Source: CAZMGT01 sp964565895 (GTDB taxonomy: Bacteria; Armatimonadota; Zipacnadia; UBA1398; CAZMGT01). Taken from it: a stretch of DNA of 64,000 nt. A program made the translations under genes and the position numbers. The notes beneath the pieces are model-generated. The model was given only the letters and a program-made list of their open reading frames with translations, did not search any database and was not told the DNA's origin. Positions 18,160 to 28,100 of the stretch are shown here, in pieces. Where the stretch lies: positions 186,001-250,000 of the forward strand of contig CAZMGT010000001.1 in NCBI GenBank assembly GCA_964565895.1, given 5' to 3'. How positions within the stretch are numbered: the stretch's first letter is position 1; each line of letters begins with the position of its first letter.

Positions 18160-20586
18160 CTAGCGCTCCAAAGTAATGTAGTATGTCTCGCCAGCGACCG
18201 TGGGAAACTCGTTTACTCCGCCAGCGCGACGGAGCACGCGAACTTTTCCTCCGTTCACCACAATTCTACCCCTTTTCGCTACGCGAATGCGACACGGCCC
18301 TCCAAGCGTGGAAAGCAGCTCCGCGCGCTCTAGCTTTCCATCGCGCCAATAGATGTCCACGACGTATCCACCGCGCGCACGCAGCCCTTTTACGTGTCCC
18401 GTGGGCCACGCCTTGGGAAGCGCGGGGAGGAGGTTAACCTCGCCTGCGTGGCTCTGCACAAGCATTTCGGCAATTCCCGCGCAGCCCCCGAAATTGCCGT
18501 CGATCTGAAACGGGGGGTGCGTGTCGAACAAGTTGGGCAGCGTCGACCGGCGCAGCAAGGCAAGAAGGTTTTCGTAAGCCTTCTCTCCATCCTCCAAGCG
18601 CGCGAACAGGTTAACGACCCACGCGCGGCTCCACCCCGTTCTGCCCCCGCCATGCGCCAAGCGATACTCAAGCGACTTGCGCGCGGCCTGCGCGAGTTCG
18701 GGCGTTCCGCGCAGGGTAATCTGCTTTCCGGGATGCAACGCGAACAAGTGTGAGATGTGCCTGTGCCCTGGGGATGGTTCTTCGAATTCCTCCGGCCACT
18801 CCATTAGCCTTCCGTCGCTTCCGATTTTCGGTGGGGCCAGTCGCGCGCGAAGATCCTCGAGCTTGTTGCGAAACTTCTCGTCCATGGCGAGAATACGGCT
18901 CGCCTCGATACAATTGGTGAACAGGTCGTAAATAATCTCCTGATCCATCGCCGGGCCCATGGTTAACGTGGCGGTTTTTCCATCTGGCGTGCGAAACCGG
19001 TTTTCCGGCGAAGTTGAAGGGCCGCTTACCAGGTATCCTGTGCGCGGGTCTTCCACGAGAAAGTCGACAAAGAACTGTGCCGCTTCCCTCATAATAGGAT
19101 AGGCCCGCTTGGCAAGAAACTCTTTGTCGCCGCCAAACGCATAATGTTCCCACAAATGTTGGCAGCACCACGCCGCGCCTGTAGGCCACATTCCATATTG
19201 CGTTTTGCCTATTGGCGCGGTGAAAAACCAGACATCTGTGGTGTGGTGTGCGACAAAACCGCCGCAGTTATATACCTTGCGCGCGGTTATTCTTCCCCGG
19301 CGGCGAAGAGAGTCGATGAGGAAAAACATCGGCTCGTGGCATTCCGCAAGATTGCACACCTCGGCCGGCCAGTAGTTCATCTCTAGGTTTATATTTAGGT
19401 GATAATCGGAGTTCCACGGTGGGGTAAGCCCATCGGCCCAGATTCCCTGCAGGTTCGCCGGCATACATCCCGGCCGCGAACTGCTGATGAGCAAGTAGCG
19501 GCCAAACTGAAAATAAAGCGCGATAAGCTCGGGGTCCTCGCCCCCCGCTTGCATGGCTTTCAGCCTTTCGTCTGTGGGCAGCTTAGCGGCCTGCGGGTCA
19601 GCCTTGCCCAGGTTTATGTCCACCCGGCGAAACAGGCGCCTGTGTTCAGTTACGTGCGCGTTGCGCAGGCCTTGGTAGCTCTTGCCGGAAAGCGCCGCAA
19701 GCTGCTCTTCGCATACCTGATGAGGGTCTTTTCCCCAATAGTCCGTCGCGGCGACAAGAAGCAGCGTAGCGGCGTCCGCCCCCTCTACGCGCAGCGCCCC
19801 ATTTTCTGCGGAAATCTTCCCGCCTTCTGGCATGATGCGGAGCTGCGCTTCGTAGCGTACGCCATTGCCCTTGCTAACGTGGCCGCGCATGACAATACGG
19901 TCGCTTGCAACAACAGAAACCTCAAAGTCCGCGGGGCGCGTTAATGTCGCCGCAAAACTAATCCGCCCCGGCTTGTCGCACTCAAGGCGCATGACGATCG
20001 CCTGGTCTGCCGGGCTTGAGAAGATCTCTCGCGTAAATGTTGCCCCCTGCGCGCGATAGCTTACGCGGACGATTGCGCTGTCGAGGTCGAGCAGGCAGAT
20101 GTAGTCCGCTACTTCCGTTGTCGGCTGGAAGTCAAGCAGGAGGTCGCCGAGTGTCTGATACGTGTGCTCTCCCCGGGGCAGGCGCAGGCCCATTATTTTC
20201 TCCTGCACAAGCTTTTCCGCTTCAACGTACTTCCCCTCAAAGAGCAGCCGGCGTGCCTCGTTTAGGTACTTCGGCGCCTCGGGATTCTCGCGCTCGATCG
20301 GCTTCCCGCTCCAAACCGTGTCCTCATTGAGCTGAATCCGCTCGTGAACAACGCGGCCGAAGATCATTGCTCCCAGCCTGCCGTTGCCGATGGGCAGGGC
20401 TTCGACCCAGCGCTGAGCGGGCTGGCGATACCACAGGACCCAACGACCCTGTGGAGCCTGTGCCTCCCCGACAAAGCGCACCTTTTCAGCCGCTGCTTTC
20501 GGCGCGCCCTGTGCTTGAGCAGCGCCGCTGCACCACAAGAGGATTATCATCGCCGCTCCCGTCGCTGCTGCCGCGATCACGCGCAT
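18160..20586 (-). CDS. Exported GH95 alpha-L-fucosidase
   Basis: An 808-residue inverting glycosidase of family GH95 (mostly alpha-1,2-L-fucosidases, some L-galactosidases). A signal peptide ends near GAAQAQG. Family landmarks are WVEALPIGNGRLGAMIFG with IQLNEDTVWSG, the WNSDYHLNINLEMNYWPAE block (the Asn-x-Asn of the active site), HLFALHPGKQI and DGNFGGCAGIAEML. A C-terminal beta domain completes it. GGAAAGGAG precedes the ATG at 20586. It follows the sulfatase that ends at 20656 by 69 bp and precedes another by 199 bp, so sulfatase-fucosidase-sulfatase may form one unit for a sulfated fucose-containing glycan. Confidence 0.95.
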   Translation of the reverse strand: MRVIAAAATGAAMIILLWCSGAAQAQGAPKAAAEKVRFVGEAQAPQGRWVLWYRQPAQRWVEALPIGNGRLGAMIFGRVVHERIQLNEDTVWSGKPIERENPEAPKYLNEARRLLFEGKYVEAEKLVQEKIMGLRLPRGEHTYQTLGDLLLDFQPTTEVADYICLLDLDSAIVRVSYRAQGATFTREIFSSPADQAIVMRLECDKPGRISFAATLTRPADFEVSVVASDRIVMRGHVSKGNGVRYEAQLRIMPEGGKISAENGALRVEGADAATLLLVAATDYWGKDPHQVCEEQLAALSGKSYQGLRNAHVTEHRRLFRRVDINLGKADPQAAKLPTDERLKAMQAGGEDPELIALYFQFGRYLLISSSRPGCMPANLQGIWADGLTPPWNSDYHLNINLEMNYWPAEVCNLAECHEPMFFLIDSLRRRGRITARKVYNCGGFVAHHTTDVWFFTAPIGKTQYGMWPTGAAWCCQHLWEHYAFGGDKEFLAKRAYPIMREAAQFFVDFLVEDPRTGYLVSGPSTSPENRFRTPDGKTATLTMGPAMDQEIIYDLFTNCIEASRILAMDEKFRNKLEDLRARLAPPKIGSDGRLMEWPEEFEEPSPGHRHISHLFALHPGKQITLRGTPELAQAARKSLEYRLAHGGGRTGWSRAWVVNLFARLEDGEKAYENLLALLRRSTLPNLFDTHPPFQIDGNFGGCAGIAEMLVQSHAGEVNLLPALPKAWPTGHVKGLRARGGYVVDIYWRDGKLERAELLSTLGGPCRIRVAKRGRIVVNGGKVRVLRRAGGVNEFPTVAGETYYITLER

Positions 20587-20655
20587 TGCGCAGCACTCCT
20601 TTCCTGCGTGCCGAGCGCATGGCTTGCCACCTGTACTACCCTCCGCTGATTGGCC

Positions 20656-22074
20656 CTATTGCAGCTCCGTCCGATAATGCGCCCAGCGGCCGCGCAAATA
20701 CTCCAAAATGTCCTTGTGTTGAGCGGACTTTATGAGGTTTTCCGTCTCCCCAGGATCATTTTGCAGATCAAAGAGCTCCTCATATGGCGGGTCAAAGTCC
20801 GTATACCTAATGTATTTCCACCTCTTGGTTCTTACGCCCTCACATGTTGGTATGCGTTCCGGCGAAAACTCATATTCGTAAAACCATTCCTCGCGCCAGG
20901 CATTACTCGCATCTCGAAGCAGCGGCAAGAGGCTTTTCCCCTGCATTGCATCGGGAACGGGAACACCCGCGAGTTCCAGTATTGTAGGGGCAAGGTCCAC
21001 ATTCAGCGTCATCTCTGTGCGGCGCCGGCCGCGCAGCGAGTTCGGCAGCCTAGGGTCGCAGATAATAAGTGGCGTGCGAATCGATTCTTCGTACATCAGC
21101 CATTTTCCGGCAAGCCCATGCTCGCCCAAGAAAAAACCGTTGTCGGAGGTAAACAGAATAACCGTGTTGTCGAGTTTTCCCACCTCGTCCAACGCGCCGA
21201 GCATCTGGCCGACCGCGTCATCAACACCCGTTATAAGCCGATAGTATCCCTTAACCGATTGTTGGTATTTTTCTGGCGTGGAGAACCTGATTCGCCACCG
21301 GCGCCGCCCCTCGGATTCTTTGATAAATTGCGGCAGTTGTTCGAAGTATTCGGGGCGTGCTGTTTTGGGGACAGGAATGTGCACGTTGGCGTAAAGCTGT
21401 TCAAACTTCGGGTCGTAAAGAAACTGTCGAGGATCACCGTCTTGCACGTGCGGAGCCTTGAAGCTTACGGAAAGACAAAACGGGCGGTCGTCCTCCCTGC
21501 GGAGAAATTCCAGCGCCTGCTCCGCGATAATGGAGGTAAGGTGGACTTGCTTCCCATCAATTGTGTGGAAGTACCTGCCCTGACCGGGAAAACCCTTAAA
21601 GTAGTCGAACTCCTTCTCCGGCAGAACGTTTCCCACGCCCCACTTGCCGATGAAGCCGACACGATATCCAGCTCGTCTGAGCAACAAGGGATATGTCTGT
21701 CTTAGTTGGGCGGGGGAAAGCGGCTGCCTGAATGTTTTTATCCCGTGCCGGCGCATGTACTGCCCGGTTAGGATGCTTGCGCGGCTGGTCATGCAAATGG
21801 AAGACGTGCAAAAGTTGTTCACAAACAACACCCCGTGTTGGGCGAGGCGGTCGAGGTTCGGCGTAACGATGATCTCGTTGCCCGCGCAACGCAGGCAATC
21901 CCACCGCTGATCGTCGGTGACCAAGAGAATGATGTTTGGCCTTGGCCCCGTCTTTCGCGCCGGCTCGCCTGCGCCAGCAACCGCGCACTCAAGCGCCAAG
22001 CCCGCGCCGAGCAAGCCCCCTACAGCAAGAAACCCGCGCCGAGAAAGCTGCCTTGTCTTGTGCCTTGCGTTCAT
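20656..22074 (-). CDS. Tat-exported type I sulfatase with CMTSR motif
   Basis: About 472 residues from the ATG at 22074 (a GTG at 22083 is the alternative; GGTGAG sits at a better distance from the ATG). The Tat leader reads SRRGFLAVGGLLGAG. The metal-binding strand is RPNIILLVTDDQRW and the maturation motif is CMTSR (Cys94), with Thr in the third position rather than the usual Pro or Ala. The GKWGVGNV block, FTSDNGFFLGEHG and ELFDLQNDPGETENL complete the fold. The sequence around ICMTSRASILTGQY resembles N-acetylglucosamine-6-sulfatase-like members, an inference only. Divergent from the propeller-PHP gene. Confidence 0.93.
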   Translation of the reverse strand: MNARHKTRQLSRRGFLAVGGLLGAGLALECAVAGAGEPARKTGPRPNIILLVTDDQRWDCLRCAGNEIIVTPNLDRLAQHGVLFVNNFCTSSICMTSRASILTGQYMRRHGIKTFRQPLSPAQLRQTYPLLLRRAGYRVGFIGKWGVGNVLPEKEFDYFKGFPGQGRYFHTIDGKQVHLTSIIAEQALEFLRREDDRPFCLSVSFKAPHVQDGDPRQFLYDPKFEQLYANVHIPVPKTARPEYFEQLPQFIKESEGRRRWRIRFSTPEKYQQSVKGYYRLITGVDDAVGQMLGALDEVGKLDNTVILFTSDNGFFLGEHGLAGKWLMYEESIRTPLIICDPRLPNSLRGRRRTEMTLNVDLAPTILELAGVPVPDAMQGKSLLPLLRDASNAWREEWFYEYEFSPERIPTCEGVRTKRWKYIRYTDFDPPYEELFDLQNDPGETENLIKSAQHKDILEYLRGRWAHYRTELQ

Positions 22075-22222
22075 CCTGCTCACCGTGCCTTGCTTAGTCC
22101 GCTCTAGGTTGTCTCGCTATGCTTTTCTTCACTGCCCGCGAAGGACCTGCCGCGCAGCGCGCGAAAACGGCAAAGCCATTATCTTGCGCAATCGTTCGCT
22201 TCTCTGCAGCGAGAGGGAAGAC

Positions 22223-25108
22223 ATGCCAATGCGTCGCTCGGCGTTGCTTTGCGCCGCGGTTTGCCTTGCCGTTGGACTTTGGCCAGGGAGGAGCTGCCTT
22301 GCCCAAGCGCAGGCGGGCGAAGGCTTGCCTATGCCGCTGGGGGCGGCCCTAAAGCTTACCATGGGGCTCCAAGACAAGCAGCCGACGGACTGGAGCGGCG
22401 AGCTGCGCCTGGCTCAGGGGCGGGTGCTCAGCCTCGCCGGCCGGCCGCAGAAGGGCGAAGAGATCGCAGGGGCGTCGTGGAAGCTACGCACGCGCAAGGT
22501 CGGCCGGCGCGGGGGTATCGCCCCGGTAACCGTCGTCGCCGTGGTAGAAGGCGTGGGCACCTCTCCGATTACCGTGGCCACCGCCCAGGGTAGCTTTTCG
22601 CTAACCCTTGCCGAGTTTCAGCTCGGCCAGACGAAGGCGTTTCTCGGCGGAGCGGTTACCGTGCAGCGCCTCTCGCCGTATACCGAGCTTACCGCCGACC
22701 CCACGGACGACGACTTCCCCGCGTGCGCCGCCGCCCGCGACGGGACTGTCTGGTGCGCCTACATCGCATACCAGCACGGCACGCCGGTTAACACCGCGGA
22801 GGTGACAAAGGGAAAGTTTGACTCGCTTGTCACAAAAGGCAACGGCGACCAACTGCGACTTCTCTACTTCGACGGGAAAACGTGGCGCGGGCCGATTAAT
22901 GTTACCGATGGCCTGTTGGACATTTGGCGCCCTGCGGTGGCTGTTGACGGCCAAGGGCGGGCTTGGGTTGTTTGGTCGCAAAACGTTGGGGGGAATTGGG
23001 ACCTGTTTTGTTGCTCCGTTAGTGCGGAGAGTATGAAGCCCTCAAAGCCTGTCCGCGTAACTACTAATCCCGGCGCGGATATAAATGTGGTAGCAGCCAC
23101 GGATCGCGCCGGCAACGTTTGGATTGCCTGGCAAGGGTGGAACGGGAACAACTTCGACATTTGGGTTGCTGCGTTAGGCGATGGACGGAAAACCATCCCG
23201 CTTCACGTATCTACGAGCGCGGCCAACGACTGGTGCCCGGCGATCGCCTGCGCGCCAAGTGGCGCGGTTTGGGTTGCCTGGGATACATATGATGCTGGAA
23301 ACTACGACGTACTTGCGCGCAAGGTCGAGAACGGCAAACTAAGCCCACCTGTCGCCATCGCTACATCGCCGCGATTTGAAGCGCGCCCCAATATTGTCGT
23401 CGACTCCCAGGATAGGCTTTGGGTGGCGTTTGAAGATGGGCCGGAAAATTGGGGTAAAGATTACGGCGACCGGTGGGAAGGGGAAATGGGTGTCCCGTTT
23501 TATCTGGAACGAAACATTATTGTGCGCTGCGTTGCCGCAAGAGAACTACTCCAGACGAAAGCCACTTTTCGCTCGGAACTCATCGACACATTTTACGACG
23601 ACCCACGCAAACCAACAGAAAAGAAGCACAGAATTAGTATACCGCGGCTGGCGCTTGACGACCGCGGGAGAGTTTGGCTGCTGTTTCGCAGGCATCCGCT
23701 AACTTCGGCCTCGGGCGAACGCTGGGTTAGCTTCGCCACATATTACGACGGCAACCGCTGGGCACAAGAGATCCCCATTCCTCAATCGTACAACCTGCTC
23801 GATAATCGGCCGGCGCTCGTCGCGCTGCCGGGGAAGGGTTTGCTTGTCGTCTACTCCACGGACTACCGCGAAGCGGGGTCGCGCACGGCGCGCGACAACA
23901 ACATTTGCGCCGCGCTGCTTTCCGTCCCCGATGCGCCGCGCGCGCCGCAGCTTGTCGCTGTCTCTCCCGAGAGACGCGGCCAGGGCGCGCCGCCCGTCCA
24001 TCGGCGCGAGGCCGAGGAGGTGGCCCGCGTGCGCACGTTTCGCGTGCACCTGGGCGGGAAGACATATCGGCTTTTGCGCGGGGAATTTCATCGACACACG
24101 GAGCTCTCCAGCCACCGAGACTGGGACGGGCCTTTTGCTGAGCTTTGGCGCTATGGCCTCGATGTTGCGGCAATGGACTGGATCGGGCCAGGCGACCACG
24201 ACTACGGCTGGGGCAGGGAGTATCCGTGGTGGCTCACGCAAAAGCAGACAGAGATGTATCACCATCCTCCCCTGTTCGTCCCCGTGCACTCCTACGAGCG
24301 CAGCGTCCCGTATCCGAGCGGTCACCGCAATGTAATTTTCCCGCGGCGGGGAATACGTGCGCTGCCCAGGTATGGCCCGCGGCAGAACCTTTATGGCACG
24401 CCGGAAAAAGGCGCGCCGGATATTAAGAACCTTTACGCCTACCTGAAATATTTCGGCGGAATTTGTGCCTCGCACACCTCCGCTACGGGAATGGGCACGG
24501 ATTGGCGCGACAACGATCCGCTCGTCGAGCCCGTTGTCGAAATCTACCAAGGGCACCGGCAGAGCTATGAGGAGCCTGGTGCGCCGAAAGCCGCCAAAAG
24601 CGCCGAGGAAAGCATTCAGGGCTATCACCCCGAAGGTTTCGTGTGGAACGCTTTGGCAAAGGGTTTTCGCCTCGGCTTTGAGTCAAGCAGCGACCACGTC
24701 AGCACGCATACCAGCTACGCGTTCCTCATTGCCGAGGACAACACGCGCGAGGCAATTATCGCCGCGTTTAAGCAGCGCCACTGCTACGCAGCGAACGACA
24801 ACATTATCCTCGACGTGCGCTGCGGCGACCACATTATGGGCGACGAGTTCACCACCACAAAACAACCGGCGCTGCGCGTGCACATCGAGGGCACCGCGCC
24901 AATCGCTAGAGTAGACGTAATCAGGCAAGTGCAGGGTGAGTCGCCCGTTTACGTGTATAACATTCAGCCCAACAAGAGCGTGTTCTCATTTGAGTGGCTC
25001 GACAACGCGGCAAAGCCAGGCCAGGTTTACATGTATTACGTAAGGGTGATACAACAGGACACAAAGATGGTTTGGGGAAGCCCAATGTGGGTGCACTATG
25101 GGCCATAG
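22223..25108 (+). CDS. Exported beta-propeller fused to PHP-type (DUF3604-like) hydrolase domain
   Basis: About 961 residues from the ATG at 22223, chosen for GAGAGGGAAG just upstream and a signal peptide (LLCAAVCLAVGLWPGRSCLA); the frame is open from 21917 but that part is antisense to the sulfatase. Residues of about 150-580 carry repeated Trp-rich blades (GRAWVVWSQNVGGNWDLFC; GNVWIAWQGWNGNNFDIWV; GAVWVAWDTYDAGNYDVLA), a propeller. The last ~340 residues begin RGEFHRHTELSSH and continue with GPGDHDYGW, HTSATGMGTDW and SSDHVSTHTSYAF: a PHP-like metal site similar to DUF3604 proteins. Predicted extracellular metallohydrolase; substrate unknown. Confidence 0.85.
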   Translation: MPMRRSALLCAAVCLAVGLWPGRSCLAQAQAGEGLPMPLGAALKLTMGLQDKQPTDWSGELRLAQGRVLSLAGRPQKGEEIAGASWKLRTRKVGRRGGIAPVTVVAVVEGVGTSPITVATAQGSFSLTLAEFQLGQTKAFLGGAVTVQRLSPYTELTADPTDDDFPACAAARDGTVWCAYIAYQHGTPVNTAEVTKGKFDSLVTKGNGDQLRLLYFDGKTWRGPINVTDGLLDIWRPAVAVDGQGRAWVVWSQNVGGNWDLFCCSVSAESMKPSKPVRVTTNPGADINVVAATDRAGNVWIAWQGWNGNNFDIWVAALGDGRKTIPLHVSTSAANDWCPAIACAPSGAVWVAWDTYDAGNYDVLARKVENGKLSPPVAIATSPRFEARPNIVVDSQDRLWVAFEDGPENWGKDYGDRWEGEMGVPFYLERNIIVRCVAARELLQTKATFRSELIDTFYDDPRKPTEKKHRISIPRLALDDRGRVWLLFRRHPLTSASGERWVSFATYYDGNRWAQEIPIPQSYNLLDNRPALVALPGKGLLVVYSTDYREAGSRTARDNNICAALLSVPDAPRAPQLVAVSPERRGQGAPPVHRREAEEVARVRTFRVHLGGKTYRLLRGEFHRHTELSSHRDWDGPFAELWRYGLDVAAMDWIGPGDHDYGWGREYPWWLTQKQTEMYHHPPLFVPVHSYERSVPYPSGHRNVIFPRRGIRALPRYGPRQNLYGTPEKGAPDIKNLYAYLKYFGGICASHTSATGMGTDWRDNDPLVEPVVEIYQGHRQSYEEPGAPKAAKSAEESIQGYHPEGFVWNALAKGFRLGFESSSDHVSTHTSYAFLIAEDNTREAIIAAFKQRHCYAANDNIILDVRCGDHIMGDEFTTTKQPALRVHIEGTAPIARVDVIRQVQGESPVYVYNIQPNKSVFSFEWLDNAAKPGQVYMYYVRVIQQDTKMVWGSPMWVHYGP

Positions 25109-25116
25109 CGAGGTCA

Positions 25117-25155
25117 AAATGAGGCGAGAGTTTCCAGGAAACTTTCGCCTCATTT
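25117..25155. terminator. Bidirectional terminator between convergent genes
   Basis: AAATGAGGCGAGAGTTTCC pairs with its reverse copy across a single central base, giving a stem of about 18 bp with one G-T mismatch. It is A-rich on the left and T-rich on the right, as expected for a terminator used from both sides. The stop codon of the minus-strand gene (25150-25152) lies inside the stem. Confidence 0.7.
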
Positions 25156-28100
25156 GATTAGCGTCCCGAGAGTAATAGCGAGCAGCACGGGCACGGCGCG
25201 ATTGGTGGGCTTTCCTTTTTCGTCCACACCAGGGAGAAAGTCAATCGCGGTAATCGTCGTCTCGGGCCGCGGGTTTTGCGCCTGCATACTATAGAGCACG
25301 GCCTTCTTGCCCGGCGCCGCGGGAACGTCGCCCGTCCACGCGATCTGCGCCCCTTCCAGCGGCCGGGGATCGCTTTGCAGCCAGTGATCTACGTGTTTTT
25401 CCAAGATTACGGGAATGACGGCCGTTTTGCCATCGGCGTAGTGAATTACATAGCGCGCGACCTCGGGAAGGACAAACGGCTTTTCCCTTGCGCCAATGCG
25501 CGAGCGCTCGTTGTCGGTAGTCGGCCGCGTTACGTTTGCCGCGTGAAGGAAGAACAGCATATCGGCCTTTCTGCCCACCTTGATCCCCTCGACAGCCTTG
25601 GGCAGACCGGCTGGCGCTCCCCTTCCGGCAAGCATAATACAGTCGGGCACGGGCGCGGTGGCATAGTCTACAGTATGGTAGAGGACGTTGGCCCACGTGC
25701 GCTCGCCCACGGGGAAGTTGCGCAAGTCTTCGCCTTTTCTGCCAAACCAGCCCGGCTTTCCCGCTCTCTCCGCCAGAAATTGCGTGCAGTAGTGCATAAT
25801 GTCTATCGGCTCGTAGCGCACGTTCACCCCAGGCACAGCCACCGCTGTCGCGCGCGACCCTGCGCCCATGTTCTGGAGGATCGTCCCTAAAATGCGCAGC
25901 TTCTTTTGCGCGTTCTCCGGGTTTGGCTCGTGCGCCATAAACTTTAGCTGGTTTAAAAACACGCCGCCCTTTCCTCGGGGATAGGCGACGAGCCCGCCGA
26001 CGTTGTCGATAAACACCGCGCCCCGCGGCGCCTGCGCGCGAATGAACCGTACGTTGTCGATCCCCACGAGCCGCACGTCAGGGCGGTCGAGCCGCCGCTC
26101 GCGCCACGACTTAATCTGCAGGGTAATGGTTTTCGCCACTTTGCGCGGAGGCTCCAGCTTAACGACTTTCAACTCTTCTCCGTCCGGGAGAACGGTGTGC
26201 ACGGCCTCGTGCGCGTTTCCGTCGAAGATGATGTCGAGGTCTTTAATCGTCCAATAGTTTGCGTTGTTCCAGATTCTTATCTCGGCGATCGTTTCCGCCC
26301 GGGGAAGGGTAAACACAAGCGGCTGCGCGCCTTGCTCGGGGACCCAAATCTGGCGAATGTAGCGCCAGAAGTCGCTGTTAAACATGCCGTTGACGAAGTT
26401 ATAGGGGTCCTTGTCGTCGCGCGTCGGCTTATAGGCGAATATATCCTTTGGCCCGCCAGGCATCTGGCAGAACGGCGCAATGTCGCGCCCATCTACCACG
26501 AATGTGTAGACGTTACCCGAAATCCAGCGCAGGCCCTTCCACCTGGCGATCCATTCCGTGGAATACATTGCCAGGTCGCGGTTGCCCAGCGTTGCGGCAA
26601 GGTAATAGTCCGGCCTCTCCAGAGTTACGCGCTCTAAGCGAAACGGCCGCAGGAGATGATTCGCCCTGACAAAGCGGTTAAACTCGCCAATGCTCCTGCG
26701 GTCAACCCCGCAGAGCATTATCCACCCGCCCGCTTCAGCAAATGCTTGCGCCTTTTGCCTTGCCGCGTTTAGCTGGCGCAGGTTCTCCTCCGACGCGTGC
26801 ACGACGACAACGCGATATCGGCTGATGTCCAGCGCTGCCACAAGCGTGGACACTTTTTCCGAAAGCAGCCCGGTTTGCCTAACCTTCTCGGCAAGCAGCG
26901 CATCGTCTGGCGAATAGACGGCTATTACGCCGGTGGCTGGCCGATAGTTGGCGTACACCTGGACAAGGTTGCGCAAGAGAACCTCCGCGGCAGGGTCTAC
27001 CCCGAGCTTGGCCCCCACGCGAAGCTGGCAGAGCACGATTACGCCCTTGCCGCAGGGCATTTCAATAAGCGGCGAATAGTCGAGCATCTCCCCGCACTCC
27101 GCCAGCGCGCGCCCCCCTTGGAGCGGCTTCTTGTAGGCGTTTTTGTACGTGGGGTGGTCGCCCGCCCAGTCGATTAGGTCGTCCTCGCCCAGGTCCTTGA
27201 AGATCGGTGTGCCTAAAGCTTTCGGGTGCGCGTAGCCCCCGAAATGAGTGGACGTCTGCAAAGGCGCGGGGAGATTTGCGCCCGCGATGGGAACCTCCTG
27301 CTCAAGCGCTAAAACGCGCCCGCCACGCGCGGCAAACGCCAAAATCTCCTGGCCGAAGGCCTCTTTTGCGCTTAGCGTGTCCGGCCCGATAACAAGCAGC
27401 CCGCTGGCAGCATTGCACTCCGAAAGGCTGTTCAGTTTTCGCGCGGCAACGTTTGCCTGCCTGAAGAACTGTGCTAGCCGGCCGCTTTTGTCGTATACAA
27501 GAACGGGCCCGCGTATATTCAACTTGCGCACACGCGGAAGCACCGGTATCGCGCGGACGTCCACATATTCCTCCGCACCTTCCTGCGAGACGCGCAACGT
27601 AAGCAGGCCGTCGAGCCTTTTGTCCGTGTCCGGCGCTGGTATGGTCAGCGTTTGCTCGACGCCAAACCCGGGCTCGATGTTCAGCGTCTTGCGCTCGCCG
27701 GCGATCTTCTTTCCAGCAATCTCATATTTCCACTCAAACACTACGGGGGAGCTGCTCAGCGTGTCGTTCATTACCTTAAACAAAAGCTCGTTTTTCCGCC
27801 CGGCAAACAATCGGTGTGTCTGCTTCCGCGGGATGACGCAAAGGTCGCTGAAGATCTTCTGCGCATCCTCATATTGGTGAAGATTGTCCCACGGAAAGAA
27901 CCCAGCGACTCCCGCCCAGCGATAGCCCCCGTAGAGCATGCGCAAATAGCGCGCCTTTCCTCTTTTGGCATAGTCCGGCCCGCGAAACACCTCGTCGCCC
28001 AAAACATACGAACCATAGCGCAGCCAATTGGCGTGCGCGCTTTCCCCCACAACCCACGGCTTGTTCCTCTTCCACGGCCAGCGCGAAATTTTCGTCGAAT

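Noticed and set aside
21917..22222. N-terminal extension of the propeller-PHP frame
   Set aside because: Antisense to a sulfatase; the signal peptide and ribosome site place the start at 22223.
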